Shown: positions 32,035-47,000 of the stretch, piece by piece
Numbering within the stretch: the stretch's first letter is position 1
Layout of the letters: every line of letters starts with the position of its first letter
Source: Mastigias papua
Taxonomy: Eukaryota > Cnidaria > Scyphozoa > Rhizostomeae > Mastigiidae
Length of the DNA stretch: 64,000 bases
Direction of reading: 5' to 3'
Assembly (NCBI GenBank): GCA_964019165.1
Contig: OZ025272.1
Coordinates: 3,087,993-3,151,992 of the forward strand
The notes under the pieces: model-generated
Database searches by the model: none
Told to the model about the DNA's origin: nothing
Seen by the model: the letters and a program-made list of their open reading frames with translations, nothing else
Program-made: the position numbers and the translations under genes

Positions 32035-35000
32035 ATGTCGTCCAGAGCACGAAAGAAATTTGCAAAACAAAATGACATTTTATCTGAACTGGGAAAAAGT
32101 AGCGATGAGGATGACGAAGGAGTTGCAAGCCTTCCAAGTTCGAAGAAAAAGGGAAAAAGTCTGAACTCATTCGACGTTGTAAGATATAATTTATATATAT
32201 ATATATTACTGTGTTTGTAACATTTTTGTTCTTTTACTTTGATTTTTATATTCATGATCCTGGAGCTTCCTATCAATGTAAATAGAGATTGTATTAATAT
32301 ACAGTAATATGTTTTTGATCTGTGCTGACAAGGATTGTTCTTTCTGCTAGCCGTTGGGTTTGCTTTAGCATGGAAGCATAGAAATTATGACTGTTGATCT
32401 TAATGGAAAAGCTGATCTATTTAGCAAAATTTCATTTTATGAACATATCTTAGCTTCAAAACGTATGGTGCTCTTGGGAGCATATTTGCATGATTTTTAA
32501 GTAATACGTAGGATTCTTATGCCACTGAACTTTTTTATAGTTTGGTAGTTTATGTCATATCAATGCACATTAATTCAATAGTTATTTAGGCTATGATAAT
32601 TTCGCTTTCTTTGTATTCGTTATAGCTTTTAGCTGATGAAAGGGAGCCATCATTAGATTCTGATGAAGGTGATGGTTATAAAAATGAAGACAGGGTATGA
32701 CTGTATTTGGAAGCTATTTAATTTTGAACACTCAAAGGTGTATTGGAAGAATTTAAAGCTATTATCAGGCATGCAACTGTGGATAGGTCTTGGAGGTCTA
32801 GACCCCTGCCAGTTTCATTATCAGTATGAAATTGCCCTGTTTCTTCTACAATTTTGAGATTGTTTATTGTGTTTTTGCTTCATAGATATGTTTATAGTCA
32901 TCATCACTCTCAAATATGGTGAAATCATGAAAATTCCTGCATTATGTCTTGTTTCTAAAGGGAGCATGGTTGTGCCAGATTGTTGTGCCAGATTGTTGTG
33001 CCAGATTGTTGTGCCAGATTGTGTGCCAGATTGTGTGCCAGGTTGTGTGCCAGATTGTGTGCCAGATTGTGTGCCAGATTGTGTGCCTTGGCAATAAATG
33101 GTGACATAAATCACTTACTTAAATGGGAAATTTTGGTTGGTCACATGGTGCTTGATCGGTTGCACACCTGCTAAATTCCTTACTCATAGGCCAGTTATGT
33201 GATTATGATTCAGATAGTCATCATAATAGTGAAAGTAATGAAGATGGTTATGATGAATGCCAATGTAGATTTCTGAAAATCTGATAATCACTAACAGAAA
33301 TCACTAATAGTGCTGATTAGAAGTTCTTTTTTGTAGGGTGATTGTATAGAAGTAAGTAGTAAAAAGTCTACAAAAAAGAAGAAGAATAAGAAAAAGAAGA
33401 AACAGAACACTGATAAAGAAAACATGTTTAAGGAAGTAAAGGTTTCTGAGGTTAGAAATGCATCATATTAGAATATGGCCTTAAGCATTTGAAAAATAGT
33501 CTTGCAATTTGTTATTTCTTTAGATTTTTGTGGATTATTTTTTATGTTAGCTCATTGCATTGATTTCTTATTGTTATTAAACTCTGTCTTTTTAAGGATG
33601 AAATTGATAAGAGTGTGAGGGAGGTAAATGAACTTCTAGGTGTTAAAATGAAAGCAACTGGTAAATGACATTTTTCTTTGTTTCGTTTTTGAACATATAA
33701 TCTCTTGATCTATCTAGTGAAGACAGATGTTCAAATCTGTCTGTGAATTTTTTCTTCAATACCCCTCACTTAAGAGTCTTCTACATGGCACTCAGAGGAG
33801 GGGAAATTGGTAGTTTGCAGGGTATTCATAAACTGTTATTATTGAAAAAATTGCTTTCTCTTGCTACACTATCTTGTTTGACCTCTTCAGTACAGATTGG
33901 CAATACATATTTATAGCCAACTTCCTGCACTGTTTACTTTTTCTAGAGGAAATCTTCTCAGTACTGCTAATACTTGTTAGCCTTCTTGTATGCTGAACTT
34001 TTGTTTCTTAGTGCTTCAAGAAAGTGTTCCAGTTGAGCTCAGATCCAAATCAATACTTGGTGTTGAGCACAGGTTTTGTACTTTGTAGTATTTGAAGTAT
34101 AGTTAGAAAGTATATTATATATTGTTAGCAAGAATATTGCAAGGCTTCATGGAACTATAAAGTACTCATATGTCTTAAAGATGGTAAATATTGGGGATAT
34201 TAATCTTCAATAATGCAAAGCTTCATACAATTAATCTTTCTGAGGTCAGTTTTAGTGAGTTGTTTTGAGGCTAGTTCTCATATATCTTAAAGATTGTAAA
34301 TATTAGGGATTTTTCTGAAATTCACTATAGCACAAACAAGTGGGACCATTCTTTTAGCATACTGAAAGCTTTTTTCGTCCGAAACTCGTCAGAGTATGAA
34401 ACGTCGGATAACGACGGAAAGGTGAACCGAAATATATAGCCAGATGCAGGTACACGTGATATGATGAATAATGCGTCTATTTGGCCCTATGATTGGCCAA
34501 TTAGCACCTATTCACCATTGTTTATTTGAAGAGTCCAAGTGAGAAAACGAACTCTTTTTGTTTACACAAGACTGGATTTTGAGTCTTAATGTAGATTCCA
34601 AAACACTTAAATGAAAGGACGATCTTGCTTGCCCAATGATCCGAAAATTATCGTCTGTATATGTTTTGGCGCATTCTGGATTTGTAATATGATGTTGTCA
34701 TATGCCCGAATGACTTTTCATGTTAGAATTAGAGTTTTTAAACATATGAGGTGGCTGTTCTCTTGTTATAGTGTTTTTTGTCCTGATGCTCGTGGGTACA
34801 TGTCGTTTTATTCTATCTGCTAGTCTCTGCGTGGTGCGCCCTACGTACCGAGCTTCACATCGGCACGAAAATTCGTAAACTACACAACTTTTTTGAGTGG
34901 TAGGAACGCTATCTTTTTTAGCAGATGGTAGCATGACCCTAGTATTATAAACCGCACGGGGCTTCACAGCATAGAAGCAAGATTTAATGGCTTTATTAAT

Positions 35001-38000
35001 GTGGTTTTCAAATTTTGATGAAACGTTTCCAATCCAGGGCAATTTTAGGTAATCCGGGCACTTTTCAGGACCAATCTGTTTTTCTGATGAAATGTTGTGT
35101 AGTTTTTCCTTAATGCAAGAAACAAGGACATCTTCTGGATATCCATTGTCAATTAGGGGTTGTTTTATTTTGCCCAGCTCAGAATCTAACTTGGTTTTAG
35201 AGCAAATCATAAGTGCCCTATGAACTAAAGTCCATTGAAAAGCCTTCTTTCATGACAGCTTACGAAAATGTTTGCTAGAGCTGGCCCCAAAGGGCTGCCC
35301 ATTGCCACTCCGTCTAACTGCTTATACATTTGTTTGTTGAAATTAAATTCCACTCCTCGCGTAGCAATTAGCATCATTTCTTTGAAGGTGTCCTTGGGAA
35401 ATGGAGGCCAGTCAATGTGACCTCGATACAAAGCATCGAGACGTTTCATGCTCTGACGAGACGTTTCATACTCTGACGAGTGTCGGACGAGAAAAGCTTT
35501 CAGTATGCTAAAAGAATGTTCCCGGTTTTTCGTGCTATAGTGAAGTTCTGTAGTACCAACAGACTTTTCACATTTTTCTGATACCAGATTCTCATGAAAA
35601 GCAGAAATTAATATCCGAGTCCCTCCCCAATGGTTCCATTTCCATGTCGTAAGTGTATTATGAGTAGGAAGCTTTTCTATTTTTCTGATGTGCTCTGACA
35701 ATCCCTGATAGGCTGGAATTTTTATGACATATGCGAACTGAGCCATCACAAGGATCATAGATATCAAAAGAATCAGGAATCAGAAAAACCCCTTATCTTT
35801 ATGATTCTTAAAGACATATGAGAGCCTGGTTTGGGCCCTTGATAGGTGGTTTCCTGTAAATTGTCCGTAGTTACTGGCTATATTAGACATGGTCTCTATA
35901 CTTTGCAAGTACATTGGTTAGATAGCTCTGAGTTACATTGTATTTCATATGAGTTTGTTAGATATTGGCCCATTTTTCAATCAAAGTTGTGTGAATAGAG
36001 TGGAGTTTTCTTAAATTTGTTTCTTCTGGTTGCTTGATAATTTCCTTGTCAGTTGTTAGTAAAAGTATCTAGTTAATGAAATATGACGGTTTTTCTTCTA
36101 GATATTTGAATGCAGAAAATGAGATGAGGAGAAAATTTGGTTCCATTGTTGTTGGTAGTGAAAGAAGGTGATAATCCTTGTATACTAGTTTGTTCAGGTT
36201 TCTGATTACTCACTGGTTCTGAAAGAGAGAATGTGTCATAGGTCTGATGTTCTCTTGATTGAAGAAGTGTGTGCTTTATTTAACATTTTTGTTTTTGTGG
36301 CAAGAAATGTAGACTTGAATAAGTTCTTCATGGTAGAACACTGAAAAAGTTCTTTGACGACAACAAGCATAACAGAAAGTTTCCTAAATGTCTCTCCTGC
36401 TTACACTCGGCAGAGTATAACATGTTAGCATGATGATACAAATGAACTTCCTAAAAGTCTGCCCAGATGTGGATTGAATCTTGCAAGGCATCAAATGTGA
36501 CCATGAATAGTACTGTATTGCCACAAATTTGCCGACGGTTTAGAAGAGTTTGTTTGCACAGAAGGTTGTTGCTGTTATACTCTGACTCTCTTTGTCCAAT
36601 AGCTATTCAATATACAACTGGGTAGTTCTCTTGTGCAGTTTATTTTTATCATTATGGCGATGTTGAATTGTTTTTTTTTGTCAAGAGTGCATTCACACTA
36701 AGAGCGTATAGTGTAGCCAGGTAGCTAAATGAAGAAACTTCTTTAAAGTGGCCACTTTGGAGTGATACCTTACGTTATCCTATTGTCTGGTGAGTTCGCC
36801 AATTCGCTCTTAATGTGAATTGTACCTTTTATGTAATGGCCACTGGGTATGACATTGATATTGCACCCAGTGGTATCGTTATTGTTTCGTATTAATGTTT
36901 GTATTAACTAAGTACATATATAAAAAAAGAAATGTTGAATCCCTCAAATAGTGTCAGGTAGAAAACTTAAGTAAACATGTGTGCTTACATATGATTTTGT
37001 GAAGCCAACGTTTAGGCTTATACATTTGGTGAGATAGAACACGAGAAATTAAAGTCAATAGTATGATTCTAGCATTCACCTGTTATGGTACTTTTTTTTT
37101 GTTGATTACAGGAGAAATAACCACAGAAAGATTCCTGCAAGGACATCGTGGTATGCTGTTTTTATGTGTTTCTGTTATTGATAATAGATCTGTAGCTTTG
37201 TTTGGATCTGTAATGCTTGTTGTAGTGGAATTCTTCTAGGATAGAATTAGATAGAATTTCTTTGTGAGCTATCTGTTTTTGGGTATCCTCCCCCATGTAT
37301 AGTTCTGTTTTGAGGATGATTTTACATAATATATGAGTAGATATCAAAGTAAGTCAACGCATTGTCTTTAAATATAGTGTTGCAATTTTAGGTGTATAGC
37401 CCTATGTTTTGTATTGTTATTGATTAATTAATTAATTAATTAATTCATTCATTACCCACCATTTCAATAGATTTAAAATATCACAATCATGAACTTCAAA
37501 TTAATTTTATATCAATTTTTGATTTTGCACAGCAGGCAGAACTTATTTATAAATTTACTTCAATTTCTTTTGGTAGAACATTAAAGCCATTATTTCTGTT
37601 ATTTTGAAGGTTGGTGGCACCGAGAGCCAATTGGAAGCCAGCCAGTAAAACTGGTATGGTATTGACTTATGCTGTCCATTGTACCTGTTTGCTGCATTTT
37701 TAGCTAGATGTATTTGTCTTCTACTACCTTATAAAAACAGCCTGTGTTATATCCTTTGTTCCTTATTGAGGCTGCACTTAGTTAAAAAAGTAGAGTCTCT
37801 TATAATAGTTAATGTATACTAACGACGCAGTTACTCGTAATGACAGCCTCTGTTGCAATCATTGCTGTTTATGTTGGTGGCAATTACACAGAAAACGGCC
37901 TCAGTTGCAGTAATTTTTGTTTACTTTGTCTTTGTGCTTGTTTGCTTGTTTGTAGCGGTAGTTTAGTTTGAAAGGCGCAGGAGCACTTATTCCTTATCCC

Positions 38001-41000
38001 ATATTCTAGGAGCCACACCTATGTGTATCAAAATTGTCTATTATACTAACACATTTAAGGCAAGAAGGACCAGGATAGGTTTTCTGTTTCAAAGCAGATG
38101 AAGGAGGGTACTTTGTGATTTGCAAGAGCCTCACTCATAGTATTGTCTTCATGCAAAGAGCATATTTAACATTTGGAGGGCATTTGTTTTACATTTGCAA
38201 ACATTGGGGTCATGTGCTGCCAATTCCCTCCGGTTTATACATCTGTGACCTTGATTTACAATGAGTACTCAGAGTTGTAGCTACTTGGGGGGGGGGTATG
38301 GGGTGTTGTATACCCCTGCTGTTTCGATACAGTAAGAAAAGTCGTGCAAAAAGTTCAGAACTACGGTATATTTATGACTAGACCGTGATTTTTTAGTTTA
38401 TTTGATAGCTGCAGGAATTGGATGAAACTTCAATATAACTCGAAAAAGTGGGAACACTCTTTTGAACATACTGAAAAGCTATTTTTCGTCCGACACTGGT
38501 CAGAGTATGGAATGTCGGATAACGACCGAGAGGTGAATCGAAGTATGTGACCGGATGCGGATGGATTCACGTGATATAATGAGTACTGCGTCCAGTTGGC
38601 CATATGGTTGGCGATTGAATTAAATGAATGGAAATAAGTTTATTATAGTTGCTTTTCATATTTCATTTGGCACCAAGCTATCTCAGATGTTTTCTGTGTA
38701 TATTTCTTCTATATAAAGTAAGTTGTTGAAATTGCAAATCTCATCAAAGTTGGGGACTAGATGACCAAGTGTACTTTCTCGCCAAATGTAATACTGGTTG
38801 TATGTTTTTGTGTTTAACCTTTTTACGATGATAGAAAAAAATAATGAAAGGACGTTAGCAACTTTAGTTTTTCGATTCTTATCATCTTTCATTGATCACT
38901 TTTGTAGGTTTACTTTATTTTTAATCTTTCATTTATCTTTCATGCCATTTCTCTTCCATGAACTCAATTTCTTCCAGGATTATCAATGAAGTTGCTGGAA
39001 AACCGGGATGGGTATGTGTCCATAAGCTTTCTCGTATGTCTTCATTCTTATGAGCTACTTTTTTGTTGTTCATAACCCGAGACGTTCCTGCCACTATATT
39101 TCGTTCAAAGTGCAACTATTGACGCATACCATCATATCATAATCGTTTCCTTTCCGTTCATAGAATTATTTTTGTTTTGCGCTAAACACACTGTAATTTT
39201 GCTTGAAAATTTTGTATTGTGTTATGTTGTTTTAATTAGTATGAGTTGGCTATATCCTTAAGATATCAAAACCTACCAGCTTTAAAATGTTTCAATGATA
39301 CTAATATTATTGAAAGTGATAATGAATTAATCCCCATTAGATACTTATGAGTTATAATTTATCTTATAAGAGTTATTATTTCTGCTTGCTTTTCGTCACT
39401 GTGATAAAAATACTGATGTAATGAACGGACAGTGCCCACAGTATCGTATGGAGACCAGTTGATCTTTTTCCCCATTAACTGGTTATAGGACCACAATTTC
39501 TTGAACTTCAATGCAAGTTTTAAGTTGTTTTACCGTAGCTAGATCCATGAGACCGTAGTCACATTGTAGCCTAGGTAGATAAATATTATCTGTAATGTTT
39601 TGTACCTTGTTGTGCTATACACTGGCTGATAGGACATATTGTCTGTAAATACGGGACAATGTCTTCAGTTATGTTCACAAGGTATTTTTAGCATTTATAC
39701 CTCGTATTCTCAGTAGTATTTCGAATATTTTTCAGAGTAAGTCATTTCGTATTTGAGCATTTACCGTCATATCAGAAGATTCAATTTGAGTTCATCCGAG
39801 CAGTGGAGTCACTTGATCATAATAACATTGTTGTAAGTAGTTTGATCATTTTTCGTATTATTTTCGTATTTGAAACATGATGCTACAGAATCATGCAAAA
39901 TGCTGTTCAATTTATCATGCGCTTGAGATAAGATATGTATAATGAGATTAAATTTCTCCATGCTACTGTTGAAGGTATTCTTCTGTATGGAGTTGAAACA
40001 TGGGTAATTGGAGAATTGCAAGAAATTGGAGAATTACATTTATGGCTAATGCACCTGACTATTGTGGAAAACATAGAATATCAACTGGAAGCAAAACTTC
40101 TTCAATGAAGAATTGCACAGAAACATCCAGATATTGCGTACTGATGATGATGATGATGTTGATGATGATGAATATATTCAGAAATTAAGTTCATTCTCTT
40201 GAGAAATGAGTTTCCACCCATGGTATCTTTTTGTGTATGTCCTGATGGAAGGGAGTCTTGTTGTCTCTTTGATAGTCTAGTCCTTATTTGGGCTTATCCA
40301 CAATACGTCTACTTCATTGTTCCCGATTGTTTCACTGAGAATTGTATTTCAACATTATCCATCTGCGTTTGAATGCCTTTGAAGTACCGCCGTTTATTCA
40401 AATTTATTTTGAAATTTATCAGGCGCTTTTGAACGATCATCCGAATCATATTGATTCATTGCTGCAATTGAGCGAAGTTTGTAAAATGAGTGAAGACAAT
40501 CAGATGGCCGCCGAGCTTATTGGTATGTCATCTTACGATAAATTATTTTAGCTTCAAACTATTACAATACAACTTCTTTATGGCTCTCTCTTTTTCATCA
40601 GTGATTGAATGATCGAATGATTAGCGCATAGTGATTTTTTCTTTCTACTCAGGTTTTAGTCATTTTTTGCAACTTTATGGAGGACCTGTTTTCGAAGTAA
40701 AGCATTTCGTTTTGCTGCCTCCTCCTGTCTTTCTTTTAGCGATTGTTGGATCTCATCTTCCTTCTCACACTGAAGTTTCTCTTTCGTTGTTTTATAACTT
40801 TTCCCTCTTCCTCAAAAAGTTTTTCTGTGTTGAATTTGAATTCACTGATATCTTTTAGTCAGCTTTAGAGCAAGCTTTATTTTAAAGCTCTTTTGGTGAA
40901 GCACTTTGCATGGTTTCTTTCTTTGCAGTTTTCCGTTCATGCTTTAGCTTAGATTCGATAGATCAAGCGTTTATTAATAACTGTGACGTAGCTACTTACC

Positions 41001-44000
41001 TTATAGTCAGGGTTTCTTAATGACTATTTTGAGCTGCACACACTATTCTCGCGGATGCAGTATTGATAGATAACCATTGATTTTCACAGGCATAAGGAAA
41101 GTGCACCTAGCGAGTAGGCCTGAAATTTTGCATGTTATTTTGCCATGATTATGGCAAATAAAATGTATTTATAGCAGCTTGCTTTAAAGGACATCTTTCT
41201 AAATAAATGCGTAATGTAATCTGCACAGATCTCTCTCCAGAACTCCACACAGAAGTTTGAGAACTGCACATTTTGTGAAGAAATGCACATTGAAGGAAAC
41301 CCTGCGTATAAGCAGCACCTGCGTATAAGCAGCACCTGCGTATAAGCAGCACCTGCGCAGGACAGCTGAATGACTGGTTAAGGTTTATGAGTTACCAAAC
41401 TGAAAATAGCTGTCAGGCATCGGATATATCCGATACTATTATGAAAAATGCCGACGAAATTGAGCTTAGAAGTAGCAAAAATGTGCGATGGTTAGCAATA
41501 ATTGCATACCAGACATTATTCTAGTTATTTAGATTTGCATAAATTTTCCTGTTTTTACACTTGAAAAATTGTCTGACTGTCAAAATTTAGGTTATTTACA
41601 GCCCCTATTGTGAACAAGTCACATAAGCTAATTCTAGAGACGGAAAGCTAAATAAAACAACTCGCAGGCTGATCAGTATAATGTAATATATCCAACATCA
41701 AATCGTGTACTCCCTAAAAGTTCCACATGGTTGGCTTGTCTATCACGTGTTTTATATACTCCACAGTACTAGTGCCCAAATCCAGTCAGCCCCTAATCCA
41801 GTGGTGGATGCATAGTGATTACATAACTTTGTCCCAGATTTTTCCTATTTTTGCAGCTCTCTCAATAAGCCGATTTTTTTGCATGCACAATATTCTCGTT
41901 TGAAAGTATTTACGTTGATGATTTGATTTAATCCAGATATAGACGTGTTCAAGCTATATATAAAAGAAGATATTTCTGGTCTACTGATATCTTAATATTT
42001 CTCATTTTAGAAAGAGCTTTGTACATTTTCGAACGCAGTTTTCACACTCTTTTCAATATAACTCGAGGCAATTGTAGACTGGATTATCGAAGAGCAGAAA
42101 ATCGGTAAATTACATTTTGTTGTGTCATAAAATCCTACTCTATCGTATTTTTTAGCTTTCTTTTCCATTACTGAGTTTATACGACAATGCAATTGTGCTA
42201 GGTAACCGTTTGTATCTTTTTATCTCGATTCCCCATCATTGGAGTTCCAGTTTGCACAATTAGATCACGTCCACACTTATCCGGATATTTTTGAAAGGTT
42301 ATGTTTTCATCTGTTTTGGGCTCCAATCTATACGTAGCATTTTTGTCCATTAAAAATGGATACTCTTGAAAGCACTTCCCAGAGCGGGTTTTTTCCAAAC
42401 TCAGTTTTCCTGCTGTCGTGTGGATGGGTAGGACGCATCATTTTGCAAACACTTAGGTCACAGCCTTGAGCCTATTCCTAACGCCGAGATGCTAATCGTT
42501 GTTTTCACACGATATCAATGCATGTTCGCGTGGAAGCCGAGAGTTTTGAAAACGCTCCCCACGTGCATACACAGTTTTTTCTAAACGAATAGACAGATGT
42601 GTGTTTTGAAAAAATACCCGGACGTTGCTTTATTGGAAGTGCCAATCCCCTTCTCGCAGTCTCCAACAGTGGAGGTCAACAGGGGGGGGTCCTTCTTTGG
42701 TATTGGTTTACATTTAAAGTCAAAAGAAGATGACTGAAAATAATCTTGTATTGTATACTTTCCAAGCCGGAGTGAGTCGTGGACTCAAGCCCAGGTCGAT
42801 TCACACCAAAGACCTACTGCCTCCTCGTCTAGCGCCTTACATGTAAGAATGGAATGGGAAAGTAGAACAAGGATAGCTATTAATGGACTAATCCTGTAGC
42901 TCTTACTGAAATTGGTAATGGTCTAACAATACAGAAAATGAGATAGGTTTCGTCCTATGTGCCTTTGGTGTTGGAAGGATTTTGCCTTGTTGACTTTATT
43001 TAAGTTCCGACATGCACTTCTTTAGGATGCTCTATCAAACTGCAGCTCCACATCAATTGTTATACCGAAATGCATTGATTAGAAGTCGTTTACCACCTTA
43101 ACGGAAATCAGATGTTAAGACTGTTAAGAGTTGGAAGAAAGAGGGTACCCTAACCCTAGGAATCTAATTTCTCCACGCAGTTGAATACCTACAATATTTT
43201 TGTTTACAGAGTTAGATTAAGGTAGATCCTTTACAAGTTAGTTCCTTCCAGTTTGCTAGAATTTTAGCAGTTTCCCATTTTCCTGTGATGACCAATCTCT
43301 AACAGTTTTCTCTATTTATTTTTGCAGATCATTTTTCTTGGCACTCTTTCGTCATTTGAACTATATCGGCGATCGAGGTTTGTTTTCCCTTCCATTTACG
43401 CATCAGATTTTTATTGAATTTTGTTTGAATCGATCATTTCGAAACCTAATTGTCTTATGGCATTTTGCTTTTTCTTTACTTTCTTTCTCCCATCCTTTTA
43501 CCTTTGGTATCTTGTTTGCAAGCCAATTTCTTAACCTCCACACAACATATTGTGTGACTTTTTCTTTTTGCTTCCTTTTATTTTGACATTTTGACCAGTT
43601 TGTATTTATTTTATATTTTTGTAATATCCATACAATCGATTCATTTTCACTTTAATGTATCCTATACTTTTCTGCTATTTGTTTTAGCTTGCTATCGAAC
43701 AGCCTTGGAATTCTGTAAACTGATAATGGGGTAACACATTTCTATAGTTCAAAGTACTTTAGTTAATATGGAAAGAATGTTCGGATACATTTCATGGACG
43801 TTTGTTCCTCCGTATGATCTTCGATTGATCAAGTGAAAGTGGATCTGGTGATCATTCGATCAGTCAGTGAATGATTAATCATACATATTTACACATATAT
43901 ATTTGTATGATTATGAGTTTGTCAAACGTATTTCCTTGATTTGATTCATTGTGATTCGTTTGGTCTATTGAATCATCCATGTATAAGTCCGAAGCATAGG

Positions 44001-47000
44001 ATCACCGATAAGGATTTATCATACTATGAAAAGTTAGCGTAGTTGCAAACCCATTGTCGTAAATCAATGGTATATCTTGATTGTTCCACCACATATGACG
44101 GTATGTAGATCAATGCATAATGTGCAGCAAAATTTTCTAATAGAAGGTTTTGTTGTCGCTATGTGGCCCCCAAAATGATAGGAATGCACACAGCTAGCTG
44201 AGGCTCTTCAAATCCTTTGCTTTGTAGCGTCTGTCTTGTTAACGCCGTCACCCTCCTGCCTAACAGGTGATTTGTCTTTTCCATTTTAGGCTGGACTCAG
44301 AAGATCCTTTAGCAGTTTTGTTGATGATCGATTTCTTCGCCCTTAAATCCGATCAGTTTGATTATCTGGTACAGTTGTTTAATGATTGGGAGGTATGATG
44401 CTCATCTTTTTGCTCGAATGAAATTTCACATCTTTCACTGAATAGCCATATTGATTTATTGCCTTGCCAGCAAGTTTTCTTTTCATTCTTTGCACAAGAA
44501 CCATTTGCCAGAAAGTTGTACCCTCCGAAAGGAAAAAGGGAGTTTGTTTGTGTCTTAGCAATTTCAAAGTTTGCAGGCAACCATGCCTTTAGTATCAGAA
44601 GATCTGATTGTCACAGCTTCGAATGCTGCCCTAAAGAGAGTGTTCACTGGCCTTTCTAAACCCTCGTCTTGTTTTAGTTCTCTCTTTCAAACCCTCTCGT
44701 TTTGTTGTTTAGTATATTATGTTATATTTCACAATTGTTTAATACCCGTCTCTTAACTGTTAATTACGCTTAGTAGTTGCAGGGTACTGTTTTATCTCCT
44801 TAGTATGACTAACCTTATAATTGCCTTTACTGAGGGCTTTTGAAAACAGATTTTTGCTTTGGCAAAATTTCCTCTATAATTTTACGTATGTCAATGCTAT
44901 GTGCAGAAAATGGTTCGAGGCCTTGATATAGTCACACCATGCCCCATCCTTGCAATTAATATTTATGTTCAAATTGTCTTCCAGATTTTCTCTGTCCATT
45001 ATTTTCCTGTATTGTTTTTTGCAGGTAACGAAGAACCTCCTTCAACTTCCGAATTTTGCTTTCTCTGTGCCACTAGCAATGTTTCACTCTAAAAGCCATT
45101 CGAATGAGAAGGCGAGCAAATTGGTAGGTTCATATTCAGCCTCGGTTACAGTTCGTATTTTGCAAAAGTTTTGATCAAATGTACACTTTTTGATTTGCCA
45201 TATGTGAATATACGTTTGAGTTGTTCATAGATTGGTGTCTTGAATTACCACTGCGGTGGCCATTTTAATTCTGCTAATGTGCAATAAGCAGAATTCTTTT
45301 TTAGCTGCAAGACGCCTTGATTAAGTTCCCGACAACTTTGTTGTTGTTGATGGACAAATGCAGTGTTAAATTAAGTGATGCTATCATGGAACATCCGTAC
45401 TTCCAAAGGACAAATGATGTGAAGTAAGATTGATTGAAAATGTTTTGTTGTGTACTTGCCTAATACGTTCCTTTTGTGTGAAAAGGGCTATGTGTCAAGT
45501 AGCATTAATTGTTTTTTGCTTGTTGATAATTGAGTGAATGAATGAATGAATGAATGAATGAATGAATGAATAAATGAATGAACGGTTATTTGAAGTGATA
45601 TTTGCGTGGATGAATAAACAGTTTTAGGGAAGTGATGAATAAAGTAATCAATGAGCTAGTTGATAGATAAGTAGTTTATTGAATAACTGAATGAATGAAT
45701 GAATGAATGAATGAATGAATGAACGAACGAGGAAATGAGTGAGTGAATGAATACATGAATGGACAGGGAAGTAAACGAATGAAAATATGATCAGTTTACT
45801 GACTCCAATGATAAAGAGCCAGAAAGTGAACGAATAAAGACTAATATATTTGGTAGCTTTTTTTCCTCCAAATACTATAGTTTCTATTTTGATGCTGAGA
45901 GCATATACATTCGTACAAAAATGTTGTACTTTGACCATCCTTTCCTTTCCCTTAGACAATCAGATGGTTTGAATAGATTAATCGCATTGTACGTGGGAAG
46001 GAGCTTTTCTCTTTGGAAAATACCAGAGGTATATGACATTGCACGATATGTGTTTCCTTTTTAAATATGCATTAAGTCCCATGTTACAGTTGACGCAGGA
46101 GTTTTATTGGTAATGGACTGGTTTATTTTTGATTGTATTTTTCATGCTCACGCAAAATGAAATAAATAATTCAGCTGTAGGAGTTTCCCGGCGAAAGTAA
46201 TGAGTGATTCATCTTGTTACGCAGTGGACAGTCGATGTGCATTGCCATGCTAAATGTTTTGACTGTACACTGTACAATAACATACTGCCCAAATGCCTCT
46301 GAATGAATTCAGTGAGCTCAGAATTTAGTTTCATTTCTCACTGGAAATATAAGAGATTCTTTTGTGACTGGAGTTGCTGAGATACAGGGCACTATCTCAT
46401 TTGAAGTCTCTTAATCCTAGCCCATTGCATTTTTCATGTACAGCATTTACTGTTAAGCTATTTTGTTTTCTTCGAAACCTTGAAAGCTTATTTTCTGGCC
46501 TATTGTACTTGAGATTAGTGCTTGTAAGTAGATCCACTACAAAACTTCAATAAAAAAATCAGAGCTATGATCTCGATTGCAGACTATGTAAATTTTATAT
46601 TGATAGTTTATTGTTTCTATGCTTGTTGCTTTTAATGGCGTGCCCTCTTTTTTAATGCAGATTTAATATATTGTTGGCAAAGTCTATTTAAGTTTCAGTT
46701 TGTTTAAATTAGCACTCTAACTAGCAAAAGAGCCAACCTTAAACAAAGAAAACATTCTGAAAAAGATATCTTGCCTTACTTGATAATTTACTTTTTCCTA
46801 GACTGCAGAATAATTCGCTTGGTCAGTCATACCTATTAAGTGCCCTGTCGTAGTTTAAGGCCACATTTTTGGAAAATTAGAAATCAGTTTCCATGTAGTT
46901 TTGATTACACGAAATTTGTGAATATGAGTTGCTTTATGATAACTCACAATGAATTTTATTCCTTTTTTTCTTTCTCTACTGCCATAAGTTGTTATTAATA

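Larger units (their letters stand above)
34325..35560 (-). mobile_element. Penelope-like element, internally deleted, with inverted 5' terminal repeat
   Basis: Reading the - strand: RT remnant (about 35440-35225) with YKQLDGVAMGSPLGPALANIF, then directly TLVHRALMICSKTKLD, QPLIDNGYPEDVL and a GIY-YIG endonuclease (VVYEFSCRCEARYVGRTTQRL) ending at 34698. A terminal repeat (pLTR, 34325-34520) with a hammerhead motif follows. The catalytic YVDD palm of Penelope RT is absent: LANIFVSCHERRLF joins the thumb-side sequence directly, so roughly a hundred or more residues are deleted and a stop follows. Upstream, from about 35441 to 35560, a second pLTR lies in opposite orientation, a layout often seen in Penelope insertions. 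It lies in TCF25 intron 5. Confidence 0.8.
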
